Assembly: GCF_002005465.1 (NCBI RefSeq)
Contig: NZ_CP014691.1
Location: 1,054,001-1,118,000 of the forward strand
Source of the DNA: Neoasaia chiangmaiensis
GTDB taxonomy: Bacteria > Pseudomonadota > Alphaproteobacteria > Acetobacterales > Acetobacteraceae
Reading direction: 5' to 3'
Length of the DNA: 64,000 bases
Both the position numbers and the translations under genes were made by a program. Below the pieces are notes generated by a model. The model was not told the origin of the DNA. It searched no databases and saw only the letters and a program-made list of their open reading frames with translations. Of this stretch, positions 38,572-50,107 are shown in pieces. Position 1 is the stretch's first letter. Each line of letters starts with the position of its first letter.

Positions 38572-39018
38572 ATGCAGACCAAACGACAGTTCGGGGACCC
38601 GGCGACCCTCACCGCTCTTATCGCGGCATCGGACGATTATGAAGCCGCCTTGGCGCAAAACGACATCACGATGCTGGATTCACTGTTCCACGATGGTCCG
38701 GAGACCATCCGTTTTGGGGCCACCGAGAATCTGTTCGGCAGTGCCGAGATCGCGGCATTCCGCCGCGCACGGACCGGTGGCGCACCCCCACGACGCAACA
38801 TCCGACGCGACATCGCCGTCCTGAGCGCGGATACCGGTTGCGTCAGCATTGTCTTCGAACGCGTCTCGGACGGTCGCATCGGCCGACAGACGCAGACATG
38901 GCAACGGCAAGCCGGAGGATGGCGCGTGATGGTCGCCCATGTTTCACTCCTTCCCGCGTCACCGCAACCAAGCCCCATGCCTCACGTTAAGGAGACCAAC
39001 GCGCCAATTGCGCGATGA
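38572..39018 (+). CDS. AtzH/HpxZ-like NTF2-fold protein
   Basis: The 148-residue protein resembles the DUF3225/AtzH-like group (NTF2-like, SnoaL type), seen in oxalurate and triazine catabolism clusters. Blocks include LDSLFHDGPETIRFGATENLFG and IGRQTQTWQRQAGGWRVMVAHVSLL. No amidohydrolase or oxalurate gene lies beside it, so the pathway is unknown. The ATG at 38572 comes after a divergent promoter shared with the MFS gene, and the stop is 28 bp before dps. Confidence 0.8.
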   Translation: MQTKRQFGDPATLTALIAASDDYEAALAQNDITMLDSLFHDGPETIRFGATENLFGSAEIAAFRRARTGGAPPRRNIRRDIAVLSADTGCVSIVFERVSDGRIGRQTQTWQRQAGGWRVMVAHVSLLPASPQPSPMPHVKETNAPIAR

Positions 39019-39046
39019 GAAATTTTTTTCCACAGGAGACGGCTCA

Positions 39047-39586
39047 ATGCCCAACAAGAATACGTTGCATACGACGCAGAACGCACTTCAGTCGAACGCC
39101 AAGACCGTGTCGATCGAAACCCTGAACGCCCGCCTCGCCGACATGATCGATCTGGCCCTGATTACGAAACAGGCGCACTGGAACCTCAAGGGGCCGCAGT
39201 TCATCGGCGTTCATGAAATGCTGGACGGCTTCCGCGACACCATCGACGACGGCACGGACAAGATCGCGGAACGCGCAGTGCAACTCGGCGGGACAGCCTA
39301 TGGCACGACGCAGGACGTCACGAAGAACTCCGGCTGCACACCGTATCCGACAAATATCTATCGTATCGCCGATCATATTTCGGCGCTGATCGATCGTTAT
39401 GCGACGGTAGCCAACAACATCCGTCAGTCGATCGACATCACGGACGAAGCTGGCGATGCCGATACGGCCGACCTCTTCACGGAGGTCTCCCGCGCACTCG
39501 ACAAGAACCTCTGGTTCCTCGAGGCCCACGTGCAGGAGCCAACCGGCACAATGCGCGACGGCGACCACAAGGGCAGCCGGAGCTAA
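39047..39586 (+). CDS. dps: DNA starvation/stationary phase protection protein Dps
   Basis: Dps forms a 12-subunit shell that oxidises Fe2+ with peroxide, stores iron and coats DNA. The 179-residue protein shows the ferroxidase residues in KQAHWNLKGPQF (His), HEMLDGFRDTIDDGTDKIAER (Asp and Glu). The N-terminal 20 residues with Lys may bind DNA. The ATG at 39047 follows AGGAG. A strong terminator follows. It may be read from its own promoter in the AT-rich stretch before it. Confidence 0.96.
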   Translation: MPNKNTLHTTQNALQSNAKTVSIETLNARLADMIDLALITKQAHWNLKGPQFIGVHEMLDGFRDTIDDGTDKIAERAVQLGGTAYGTTQDVTKNSGCTPYPTNIYRIADHISALIDRYATVANNIRQSIDITDEAGDADTADLFTEVSRALDKNLWFLEAHVQEPTGTMRDGDHKGSRS

Positions 39587-39608
39587 CAGGCAAACGCTTC
39601 AATCTGCA

Positions 39609-39636
39609 CCCGCATCGGCAACGATGCGGGTTTTTT
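39609..39636 (+). terminator. Intrinsic terminator after dps
   Basis: CCCGCATCG at 39609-39617 and CGATGCGGG at 39622-39630 form a perfect 9-bp stem with a GCAA tetraloop, followed at once by six T. It is the cleanest terminator in the window. Confidence 0.95.
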
Positions 39637-39711
39637 ATGGAATTCTATTTTTAAAAAGCAGCGTGTCGTTGATCATGCGTCTCATGCCGCACGGCCGACA
39701 GTCTCTGAAAT

Positions 39712-40608
39712 CTAACGTCCTGAACTTCGCAGAATATTCTGAACCATCTCATTGCGCTCCTGTTCCGGGCTCTGATTTGGCGCCGATGCATATAAAGCCT
39801 TCAAAGCCGCAATATCGAAAGGCGTCAGTGTTTTTGGTGCATCCGCACGATATTGACCGTTTTCGAAATCTGCCATGATTGAGAACGGCTCAAATGCCGT
39901 TGCCATGTCCGGTTGAGCAAGTGCCACGAACGAAATGTAGTTCGATAGCGCCCCCCACGTCATACTTCCTGTCTTCGATACATCAATAATAATGAAAACG
40001 TACTTGGTCTCTTCCCGTGTTGGCAGGTTTAGGGCTGAGACGTCAGATGTTTCGATCGTAGGAGTGTCCTTCCAGGGACCGGTGGGTAAATAACTCACAT
40101 AAGCGCCGTCGGACACCTCGACCCCCACGGAACGAAACCATCTCACCGGACGATCCTTGCGCAATAAATCCGTGTCTGCGGTACTCATTGCATCCAGATT
40201 CAACGATGTTGCACCGTTCGTATCCACACCCTGCCAAAGAGTCGGATTTATCTGATGGATTTTCCTGAAAACATCATCTCCGTCATTTGACGCAACAATA
40301 TAGACATCAGGCTGCGCGCAGTTTCTATCGAACGCTATGTCCACCAGTTTCGCATTAGACTGGAGATGCTGGATAATAATATCGGAAAATATCGGATTTA
40401 GGCCATAGACCTTTGGGCAAACAGGCCGATTCCAGCGGGAAATCTGGTGATTCGGCCTGACCGGCGTCATCGCCTTGACGGCCGCTTTCACTTCGGCTGA
40501 TGAAAGCGCATGAACAGTGATGTTTTCGGTGGCCGCATTGGCCTGAAGAACGACTGACGCGCCGATTGCACAGATAACAGCGCCCAGAATTCCATTACGG
40601 CGGACCAT
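39712..40608 (-). CDS. Exported protein of unknown function in an AT-richer patch
   Basis: The 298-residue protein has a signal peptide at about residues 1-25 (cleavage ANA-AT). The mature part has two cysteines (VCPKVYG and RNCAQPD) and a C-terminal region with MTWGALSNYISFVALAQPDM and LTPFDIAALKALYAS, which recalls the end of some periplasmic enzyme-like proteins of sphingomonads. No catalytic motif is visible. The gene uses more A and T than its neighbours and stands alone between dps and an aldo/keto reductase, so it may be acquired. No function is claimed. Confidence 0.75.
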   Translation of the reverse strand: MVRRNGILGAVICAIGASVVLQANAATENITVHALSSAEVKAAVKAMTPVRPNHQISRWNRPVCPKVYGLNPIFSDIIIQHLQSNAKLVDIAFDRNCAQPDVYIVASNDGDDVFRKIHQINPTLWQGVDTNGATSLNLDAMSTADTDLLRKDRPVRWFRSVGVEVSDGAYVSYLPTGPWKDTPTIETSDVSALNLPTREETKYVFIIIDVSKTGSMTWGALSNYISFVALAQPDMATAFEPFSIMADFENGQYRADAPKTLTPFDIAALKALYASAPNQSPEQERNEMVQNILRSSGR

Positions 40609-40804
40609 TCAATCCATCTTTCGTAACGACGGTTACCGGATCGGCATTCTCGTTTCCGGTTATCCAACCTGTTCCATGCACCATGGCTTGTTTGCCTCGC
40701 CAATTCAAAAAAGTAGAGGCCGACATATCATTCAATATCCGTCAGAACGACGACGGCGCGTGCGTCATGCGACTGGGCGCCACACGACTCACGCAACGCC
40801 TTTG

Positions 40805-43481
<2,677 letters not shown>

Positions 43482-43505
43482 TGCCATTTTCTCCAGAAAG
43501 GATGG

Positions 43506-44435
43506 TCATCGGGCTGTAAGCCACATGAAGCCACCCATGGTCAGAACCGAAAAGATCGTGCTGAAAAACAGGATCGAGGCCATCTCCTGTTCCGCCGTGT
43601 GATATTGAACGGCCAGGATCGTCGCGATGGAGGCCGTGGGAATGGCCATCGTCACGACCGCCTCCTCACGGATCGTCGGCGTCAGGAACAGCAGGGCCAC
43701 GCCCCACACGATCAGAGGCACGGCGATATTGCGCGCCAGCGTCGCCACCACGACGCTGGTGGAGACCGCCACGCGATGCGAGAACAGCACGATACCGGAA
43801 GCGAATAGTGCCACGCCGCCGGTCGAGCGACCCAACAACGCCAGCGAGTCCCGGATCGATGCGGGCAGCCGCCAGCCGATCAGGATGATGAGCAGCGCCA
43901 GCATCGGCGCCCAGACCACCGGCTCACGCAGCGCATCCAGAACGAGTTGCCCGGGTGCTTTCCGCGCGCCATCGCCGGTCGGCGCCGCACCGCTGAGCGC
44001 AATCAGCGAGATCGGCACCTGCAGCAGGTTCATCACCAGACCGCAGATCGCAATGGCGATGGCACTCTGATCGCCGAACAGGTGCCCCAGCACGGAAACA
44101 CCGACAAACGGCACCGCTGGCCCGCCAATCGCCAGGGCCAGCAACGCTGCACGCGCCTGCCCGAGCCGTAGGACGATCGCAACGCCGAACACGAGGAAAT
44201 AGCTGCCCATCATGCCGAAAAGGATCATCAGCGCGAGAGGCCACTGCGCGATCACCGCATCGCGCGACGTGCCGACCATCCCGGCAAAAAGACTCAGCGG
44301 CAGCGCGTAGAGCATGACCATGCGATTGAGGATGCCGGCCTGCTTCGCATCGAAGTCATGATGCCAGCCGGCCATCATGCCGAGCAGCAACGTGACGACG
44401 ATAGGCAATAAAGCGCCGATAATGGATTCGATCAT
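43506..44435 (-). CDS. AEC family carrier (auxin efflux/malate-type)
   Basis: The 309-residue protein has about ten hydrophobic helices and the AEC layout with a hydrophilic centre loop. LPIVVTLLLGMMAGW at the N terminus and TIREEAVVTMAIPTASIATILAVQYHTAEQEMASILFFSTIFSVLTMGGFMWL at the C terminus are family blocks. AEC members carry small organic acids such as malate, malonate or amino acids. It ends 24 bp before the acetolactate synthase start, suggesting shared transcription and a carboxylate or pyruvate-related substrate; that is inference. Confidence 0.85.
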   Translation of the reverse strand: MIESIIGALLPIVVTLLLGMMAGWHHDFDAKQAGILNRMVMLYALPLSLFAGMVGTSRDAVIAQWPLALMILFGMMGSYFLVFGVAIVLRLGQARAALLALAIGGPAVPFVGVSVLGHLFGDQSAIAIAICGLVMNLLQVPISLIALSGAAPTGDGARKAPGQLVLDALREPVVWAPMLALLIILIGWRLPASIRDSLALLGRSTGGVALFASGIVLFSHRVAVSTSVVVATLARNIAVPLIVWGVALLFLTPTIREEAVVTMAIPTASIATILAVQYHTAEQEMASILFFSTIFSVLTMGGFMWLTAR

Positions 44436-44463
44436 GATTTTCCCGTCGTGTCGTCGCGTCGCG

Positions 44464-46005
44464 TCATAAGATCATCGTCGTCATGAAACCGAAGACCGAC
44501 GCGTTGCCCAGTCGTTTGGACGCCGCCGGATGCACGATGTATTGGTATTCCGGCTGAAACCGGACGCCCCGCACGATGGCCGCACCGTATTTCAGTTCGA
44601 AGACGTTCTCACCCATGAGCGGCAGATTGCCAGTCGGCAGATGCAGCGCCTGCAGCGTCTGCGCCTCCTGCTGAAGATTCTGGCTGAAGTCGTAATGCGC
44701 GAATACGAGGCCGGGCCGATCGAAGGGCCGCCCCGGCACGATTCCGCCGGCGTCGATCCCGCCAAAAGCCTGCGAACGATAGACACTGCGCGAGCCCGTA
44801 TTATGCACGTAGCCACCGAACAGCACGACACCGCTCAGATCGTTCTGGCCCGTGCGATAAATCATCTGGTCCGCAAGAAACCAGACCGTATCGCGCACCT
44901 TGCCCCTGGCTTGCGGATTGCTGGCGAACGAACCAAGCGGAGCGTAACGCGTCGTGTCGATCGCGTAACCGACCTTGTAATGCCCCACCAGCGCATGCGG
45001 GCCCACATAAGGCTGCCACATATCCTCTATCGGCAGGAGCACGCCCGTATTGCCGTTATCCGCCCAGTTCCAGCCCGAGGGACCACCGTATTTCGCGTCC
45101 GATGCGAAGGCGCCAAAGGTCAGGATATTATCCTTCACCGGACGGATACGCCCCGCAATACCCCAGTTTGATTTCGGCCAGACCGTGAAAGCCTGCTCAC
45201 GTTTCAGGGCATTGGGCGAGGAGCATATCGTCGTGAACTGACAGTAGATCGGCGAATGCGCCACTTCGAGTGCTACAGGCAGACGGCCGTAATCGATGCC
45301 CAGTTTCTTGTTGAACAGCAGGCTCTCGCCATAGAGCCAGACGAGATGGGCCAGCACATTCCCGCCGGCGCCATAGACTTCCTGCAACGAAAGGCGTGAA
45401 TCGCCGAAATTATCGGCCATCAGGTTTCGGCCCGCACGGTTGACCACCAGCATATGCGTCCAGAAATCCGGAATGCCCGCCAGCTTGTTCCAGTCTATAT
45501 TGATCTGAAGCGCCTCTTCCGACGCGTAATCCATACCCTGCCTGTTGCCACCTGACGGATTACCGAGAACCTCGGCCTTGTAGGATAACGACCACCGGAT
45601 GCCATGATCTGCCAGCCAGGGACGCCAAAGCGCGTCATCGCTCAGCAGATGTTCCGAACGCGCTGTCGCGAAGGCATATCGCCACGCAATATCGTTACTC
45701 GGCAGATTGCCGATCTGACTGAAATTCTGCATGAAATAGAAATTACTGAGCGGCTGAATATACCAGCTTCGCCCTCGCTCCTGCGGCGGTCTCGGGCAAG
45801 GCTGCAAGGTGCGACCGTTCTGAATGACCTGATTGCTTGGAATGGGGCAGTAGTCCGCCTGATGCTGCGCGGTTGCCGGCGCCGGTCCGGCAAAGGCAAG
45901 CTGGGCGAAGATCAGCGTCGCCAGAACAAACAGGACGCATATGACGGGCGTCCTGATCGTCGCGATTTTCGCATTAACCCGCCGCCCCAACATCACGCAA
46001 ATCAT
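44464..46005 (-). CDS. OprB-family carbohydrate porin
   Basis: The product of about 513 residues has a signal peptide (hydrophobic core VICVLFVLATLIFAQLAFA) and a beta-barrel domain of the OprB/CarO type. Blocks include GIRWSLSYKAEVLGNPSGG, VWLYGESLLFNKKLGIDYGRL and the C-terminal strand ending in VFGFMTTMIL. OprB porins let sugars pass the outer membrane and are numerous in acetic acid bacteria. The start is uncertain: ATG at 46005 (GGCGG 6 nt upstream), ATG at 45993, or GTG at 46038. It comes 28 bp before the AEC carrier gene. Confidence 0.88.
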   Translation of the reverse strand: MICVMLGRRVNAKIATIRTPVICVLFVLATLIFAQLAFAGPAPATAQHQADYCPIPSNQVIQNGRTLQPCPRPPQERGRSWYIQPLSNFYFMQNFSQIGNLPSNDIAWRYAFATARSEHLLSDDALWRPWLADHGIRWSLSYKAEVLGNPSGGNRQGMDYASEEALQINIDWNKLAGIPDFWTHMLVVNRAGRNLMADNFGDSRLSLQEVYGAGGNVLAHLVWLYGESLLFNKKLGIDYGRLPVALEVAHSPIYCQFTTICSSPNALKREQAFTVWPKSNWGIAGRIRPVKDNILTFGAFASDAKYGGPSGWNWADNGNTGVLLPIEDMWQPYVGPHALVGHYKVGYAIDTTRYAPLGSFASNPQARGKVRDTVWFLADQMIYRTGQNDLSGVVLFGGYVHNTGSRSVYRSQAFGGIDAGGIVPGRPFDRPGLVFAHYDFSQNLQQEAQTLQALHLPTGNLPLMGENVFELKYGAAIVRGVRFQPEYQYIVHPAASKRLGNASVFGFMTTMIL

Positions 46006-46082
46006 CCTTTCCCGCCAGTCGGCGGGATGGTGCGTCACGTGAACCCTGCGTTTCCATGATCTATGTCAATTCGCGTTGCTTT

Positions 46083-47162
46083 TTATTTCCTGAGCCGATG
46101 GGCGAGATAAGCGGTTATCGCCGCCTCCTGTGCCGTCAACGCAAAATCGTCGGTCCCGTCCAGCACCGCATCCGCCCGTGCGGCAAACGCTTCGCGCAGG
46201 GTTCCGTCAAGATAGCCATCCAGAACACCCGGATGAATATAGCATTTCCGGCAGACCGATGGCGTGTTGCCCAGTTGCGCCGCCACATGCTCGATCGCCC
46301 GCAAAAGATTTTTCCGCGCCCGCGCCTTGGTGTCCACCGTCTCGAAAGCCGTCAGCGCCATGGCCGCGAGCTTGGTCGCCGCCCAGGTCCTGAAATCCTT
46401 TGCCGTAATGTCCGCCTGCGTGATGTCGCGCAGATAGTCGTTGACATCATGTGAATGCACATCGTGCAGCGCGCCGTCGTCGTCCACAAACCGGAACAGA
46501 CGTTGCCCCGGCAGGTCCTCAAGCCGTCCAATCACCCGCGCCAATCGGGGATCGTCGATCTCGACATGCGCCCTGATCCCATGCTTCGCCCTGAAATCCA
46601 GCGTCAGATGGTGCCTCCGGATTTTCGCGTGCCGGTGGCGCAAGGTGGTCAGGCCATAGCTTTTATTCGTCTGCGCATATTCGTCGTTGCCGATCCGCGC
46701 CATCGTGCGCTCCATCAGCCGCACCACGGCTGCGATCACCCGCGTGCGCGATAAAGCCGACTGCCGTAGATCCTGATCGATCCGCCGCCGGATCTCCGGC
46801 AGCTTTTCGCTGAAAACCAGCATCCGCTCGAATTTGTTCTCATCACGCACCGCTCGCCATCGCGGATGATATCGATATTGCCACCGACCGCGCGCATCCC
46901 GCCCCACGGCCTGAAGATGCCCGTCAGGATCGGCACATATCCAGACATCCTGATACGCCGGCGGAATGGCCAGTCGCTTCAGCCGGGCAATCTCATCGCC
47001 GTCGGTAATCCGTTCGCCTGTCGGATCGCGATAGAAAAAACCCTTTCCCGCCCGATGCCGCGTGATACCCGGCATGTCGTGATCGACGTAATGCAGGGAA
47101 GCCATTCTGGCATGCGCACGGGCTGCCTGCTCATGCTGATCGACAACCCCGGCCTCGCCCAT
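46083..47162 (-). CDS. Type IB DNA topoisomerase
   Basis: The 359-residue enzyme relaxes DNA through a 3'-phosphotyrosine link. The N-terminal domain has GKGFFYRDPTGERITD and RLAIPPAYQDVWICADPDGHLQA. The catalytic domain shows KSYGLTTLRHRH, TAKDFRTWAATK (Arg) and the nucleophile Tyr in CRKCYIHPGVLDGY. This poxvirus-like class is found in scattered bacteria in addition to topoisomerase I, III, gyrase and IV. AGGAAGGG lies upstream of the ATG. It follows the CFA-like gene on the same strand. Confidence 0.94.
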   Translation of the reverse strand: MGEAGVVDQHEQAARAHARMASLHYVDHDMPGITRHRAGKGFFYRDPTGERITDGDEIARLKRLAIPPAYQDVWICADPDGHLQAVGRDARGRWQYRYHPRWRAVRDENKFERMLVFSEKLPEIRRRIDQDLRQSALSRTRVIAAVVRLMERTMARIGNDEYAQTNKSYGLTTLRHRHAKIRRHHLTLDFRAKHGIRAHVEIDDPRLARVIGRLEDLPGQRLFRFVDDDGALHDVHSHDVNDYLRDITQADITAKDFRTWAATKLAAMALTAFETVDTKARARKNLLRAIEHVAAQLGNTPSVCRKCYIHPGVLDGYLDGTLREAFAARADAVLDGTDDFALTAQEAAITAYLAHRLRK

Positions 47163-47221
47163 GACGCACTTTACCCTTCCTGAACCGGGTATCTAAGCGC
47201 GCCTGGGCTTCGCCGGTTGCG

Positions 47222-48436
47222 TCACATCGCTGCGGCGCGCTCCGCCTCGAACATGTAATCGCGCGTCAGGGGCACCGCATCGATGCTACGCGTGAGTTGC
47301 AGCTGGAAATTCATATGTCCCTGAACGCGAAACGACAGTTCGGCACCCGTCAGATAGAAATCGAACATGCGATAGAAACGCTCGTCATACAGCGCAAGAA
47401 TCCTGTCCCGATTGGCCGCGAAACGCTGCCGCCAGATCGCAATCGTCTTGGCGTAATGCAGGCGGAGCACCTCGCAATCCGTCACCCATAGCCCGGCCCG
47501 CTCAACGGCGCCGAGCGTTTCGCTCAATGCCGGCGAATAGCCGCCGGGAAAAATATATTTGTTGATCCACGGATTTGTCGAACCTGGCCCGTCGGAGCGA
47601 CCGATGGAATGCACGAGCGCCACACCATCAGGCTTGAGACGTTCATGCACCGTGCGGAAGAACTGATCGTAATGGCCGATGCCCACATGCTCGAACATGC
47701 CGACGGATACGATCCGGTCGAACTGGTGCCGGATCGCACGGTAATCGCACAGTTCGAACCGCACCCGGTCCGACAGCCCTTCGTCGGCCGCCCTCTGCCG
47801 TGCTGCCTGCAACTGCTCCTGCGATAACGTCACGCCCGTCACACGGGCGCCGAACTCCTTCGCCAGCGTCAATGCCATGCCGCCCCAACCGCACCCGATA
47901 TCCAGAACGCCGAGATCCGGACGGTCGAACTTCAGCTTGGCCGCGATATGTCGCTTCTTCGCCAGTTGCGCCTCTTCGAGCGTCATGTCGTCCTGCGCAA
48001 AATAGGCGCAGGAATACTGTCGGTCCCGATCCAGAAACAGCCGATACAACTCGCCATTGAGGTCGTAATGATGCTCGACGTTGCGTCGCGACCGACGCCG
48101 ATCATTGAACTGCCGGACACGCCGGGTCAGGAAGCGAAATCCGCTTTCAAGACGATTGAAGATATGATGGCTGTCCTGCATGTTGGTCATCAGGACGAGA
48201 AGCACATCCTCAAGCGTACCATCGACCGGCTCAATCAGGCCGTCCATGTAACCTTCGCCGAAAGCCAGTCCCGAATTGACGATCAGCGCTCGCAACGCCT
48301 CGTCGGTCTTGATCCGCATGGCAGCCTTCGGCCCGGGCGAACCCTCATAGCGCCGTATCGAACCGTCCGGCATGATGATAGTCAGGCTGCCCGTCCGAAT
48401 GAAACGCTTGATGACCTGATCGAACAACAGTGACAT
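47222..48436 (-). CDS. Cyclopropane-fatty-acyl-phospholipid synthase family methyltransferase
   Basis: The 404-residue enzyme transfers a methylene group from SAM to unsaturated phospholipid acyl chains. It has an N-terminal lipid-binding domain (MSLLFDQVIKRFIRTGSLTI, FGEGYMDG) and a SAM domain with VLDIGCGWGGMAL, followed by GVTLSQEQL, SVGMFEHVG, HSIGR and YIFPGGYSP. This is the CFA synthase/Mycolic-acid methyltransferase family. The start at 48436 follows GGGGG; the upstream frame is not conserved. Cyclopropane lipids help acid tolerance. A hydroxylipid or other methyltransferase function is possible. Confidence 0.9.
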   Translation of the reverse strand: MSLLFDQVIKRFIRTGSLTIIMPDGSIRRYEGSPGPKAAMRIKTDEALRALIVNSGLAFGEGYMDGLIEPVDGTLEDVLLVLMTNMQDSHHIFNRLESGFRFLTRRVRQFNDRRRSRRNVEHHYDLNGELYRLFLDRDRQYSCAYFAQDDMTLEEAQLAKKRHIAAKLKFDRPDLGVLDIGCGWGGMALTLAKEFGARVTGVTLSQEQLQAARQRAADEGLSDRVRFELCDYRAIRHQFDRIVSVGMFEHVGIGHYDQFFRTVHERLKPDGVALVHSIGRSDGPGSTNPWINKYIFPGGYSPALSETLGAVERAGLWVTDCEVLRLHYAKTIAIWRQRFAANRDRILALYDERFYRMFDFYLTGAELSFRVQGHMNFQLQLTRSIDAVPLTRDYMFEAERAAAM

Positions 48437-48518
48437 CCACACCCCCAGTTGAATACGGCGGACAATCAAAATCGTTTGTCTCGACGTGCGTCAATGCATG
48501 ACGGAAATGTTCAGCCAT

Positions 48519-48555
48519 AAAAAAACCCCGCCAGAGCAATGCTCTGAACGGGGTT
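48519..48555 (-). terminator. Intrinsic terminator of the rpsF-rpsR-rplI operon
   Basis: On the minus strand AACCCCG pairs with CGGGGTT, and inside it CAGAGCA pairs with TGCTCTG, forming a long hairpin with small bulges. A run of seven T follows. It lies 37 bp after the rplI stop and before the CFA-like gene on the same strand. Confidence 0.93.
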
Positions 48556-48592
48556 CCTTTGATCGGCAATCTCACTTTCGCGAGATATCGGA

Positions 48593-49165
48593 TCAGCCTT
48601 CGGCAGACGCCTCGGTCACTTCGACCGGCTCTTCCTCGGCATCCGTTTCGAGAACGAACTCGTCTTCCTCGACGCCGATCGCTTCGCCACGCGCCTGACG
48701 CTCGGCTTCTTCCGCCGAACGCGCCACGTTGACGATCACCGGGATCGAGACTTCCGGATGCAGCGCCACGCGCGCTTCGACCAGACCCAGGACCTTGATC
48801 GGATGATCGAGAACGACCTGATTACGGTCGATGCTCAGGCCTGCTTCCGTCGCCGCGATGGCGATGTCGCGCGGCGTCACCGAACCATACAGGCTGCCGC
48901 TGTCGCCAGCCTGGCGGATGATGACGACGGTCAGCCCGTGCATACGCTCGGCCAGACGCTCCGCTTCCTCACGGCGCTTGAGGTTCTGCGCCTCAAGCTG
49001 CACGCGCTCGGTCTCGAAACGCTGACGGTTCTGCGCATTGGCGCGGAGCGCCTTGCCCTGCGGCAACAGATAGTTGCGCGCATAGCCCGGCTTCACGCGG
49101 ACGATCTCACCCATCTGGCCGAGATTTTCGACGCGCTGGAGCAGGATCAATTCGGTCTGTGACAT
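48593..49165 (-). CDS. rplI: 50S ribosomal protein L9
   Basis: The 190-residue protein begins with the L9 pattern of two domains joined by a long helix: [35 protein letters not shown]. The C-terminal domain includes [13 protein letters not shown] and [19 protein letters not shown]. Normal L9 is about 150 residues; here about 35 extra residues at the C terminus are highly acidic (Glu, Asp). The gene ends the rpsF-rpsR-rplI operon. Confidence 0.97.
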   Translation of the reverse strand: MSQTELILLQRVENLGQMGEIVRVKPGYARNYLLPQGKALRANAQNRQRFETERVQLEAQNLKRREEAERLAERMHGLTVVIIRQAGDSGSLYGSVTPRDIAIAATEAGLSIDRNQVVLDHPIKVLGLVEARVALHPEVSIPVIVNVARSAEEAERQARGEAIGVEEDEFVLETDAEEEPVEVTEASAEG

Positions 49166-49175
49166 GCCAGCCCCC

Positions 49176-49457
49176 TCAGTTCACGACGTAAGGCAGCAGG
49201 GCGAGGAAGCGCGCACGCTTGATCGCCTGCGCCAGTTCGCGCTGCTTCTTGGCCGAAACGGCCGTGATGCGGCTCGGCACGATCTTGCCGCGCTCCGACA
49301 GGAAGCGGCTCAGCAGACGCACGTCCTTGTAATCGATCTTCGGCGCGTTGGGGCCGGAGAACGGGCAGGACTTGCGACGGCGATAGAACGGACGACGTGC
49401 GCCAACCGCGAGGCGACGCGCCGCGGGATTGACTTCAGTGTTCGTGGTTTCGGACAT
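49176..49457 (-). CDS. rpsR: 30S ribosomal protein S18
   Basis: The 93-residue protein has the S18 core [38 protein letters not shown], followed by [22 protein letters not shown]18 pairs with S6 on the 30S platform. The gene lies between rpsF (6 bp) and rplI (10 bp). A 25-residue N-terminal extension rich in Arg precedes the core. Confidence 0.98.
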   Translation of the reverse strand: MSETTNTEVNPAARRLAVGARRPFYRRRKSCPFSGPNAPKIDYKDVRLLSRFLSERGKIVPSRITAVSAKKQRELAQAIKRARFLALLPYVVN

Positions 49458-49463
49458 GATGCT

Positions 49464-49937
49464 TTATTCCACTCCCTGCTCGGCGTCGTCACGCTCGCGC
49501 GCACGATACTCTTCGCGATCTTCCGAACGACGACCGCCACGGCCGCTATCGAAACGACCCGACGGCTTGGCGCCACCCGAACGGAAACCGCCGCGCTCGC
49601 CGCCACGATCGTCACCCTTGCGCGACAGGATCGCGGACGGGTTCTGGTCGATCTCATCGACACGCAGCGTCAGAACACGCAGCACGTCTTCATTGAGGCC
49701 AAGCTGACGCTCCAGCTCGCGGATCTGGTCCGGGCGGGCATTGAGGCCCAGCAGAACGTAATGGCCCTTGCGATTCTTCTTGATGCGATACGCAAGCGAA
49801 CGGAGTCCCCAGAACTCACGCTTCTCGATCGAACCGCCATCCTGAGTCAGCAGGGTGTCGATTTCCTCGACAATGGCCTCGACCTGCGCCTGCGACACGT
49901 CGTTACGTGCAATGAGCACGCTTTCATACAGTGGCAT
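49464..49937 (-). CDS. rpsF: 30S ribosomal protein S6 with RGG-rich tail
   Basis: The first 105 residues are a normal S6 (YESVLIARNDVSQAQVEAIVEE, YRIKKNRKGHYVLLGLN). They are followed by about 50 residues rich in Arg, Gly, Asp and Glu with GG-R repeats (DRGGERGGFRSGG), unlike the glutamate tail of the enterobacterial protein. GGGAG precedes the ATG. A 170-bp leader before the start may contain an S6:S18 autoregulatory RNA. First gene of the operon with rpsR and rplI. Confidence 0.97.
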   Translation of the reverse strand: MPLYESVLIARNDVSQAQVEAIVEEIDTLLTQDGGSIEKREFWGLRSLAYRIKKNRKGHYVLLGLNARPDQIRELERQLGLNEDVLRVLTLRVDEIDQNPSAILSRKGDDRGGERGGFRSGGAKPSGRFDSGRGGRRSEDREEYRARERDDAEQGVE

Positions 49938-50107
49938 GTTTGCTCCCTTCGGATGTGTTCAACCCGATCGCCACCACCGACATCGGCCGGACGACGCTCC
50001 TTCCACGAAGCACGGGTATAGCCGGTGCGACGCCACATCGCCCGGCAGGGAAGCGCGGCGTAAAGCACATTCCGCCTGCCACCGCAAGGATATTCGCCCG
50101 TTTCGCG

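Noticed and set aside
39939-40000. Possible metallopeptidase signature in the secreted orphan
   Set aside because: The HExxH motif is absent; similarity of the FDIAALKALY end to metallopeptidases is too weak.
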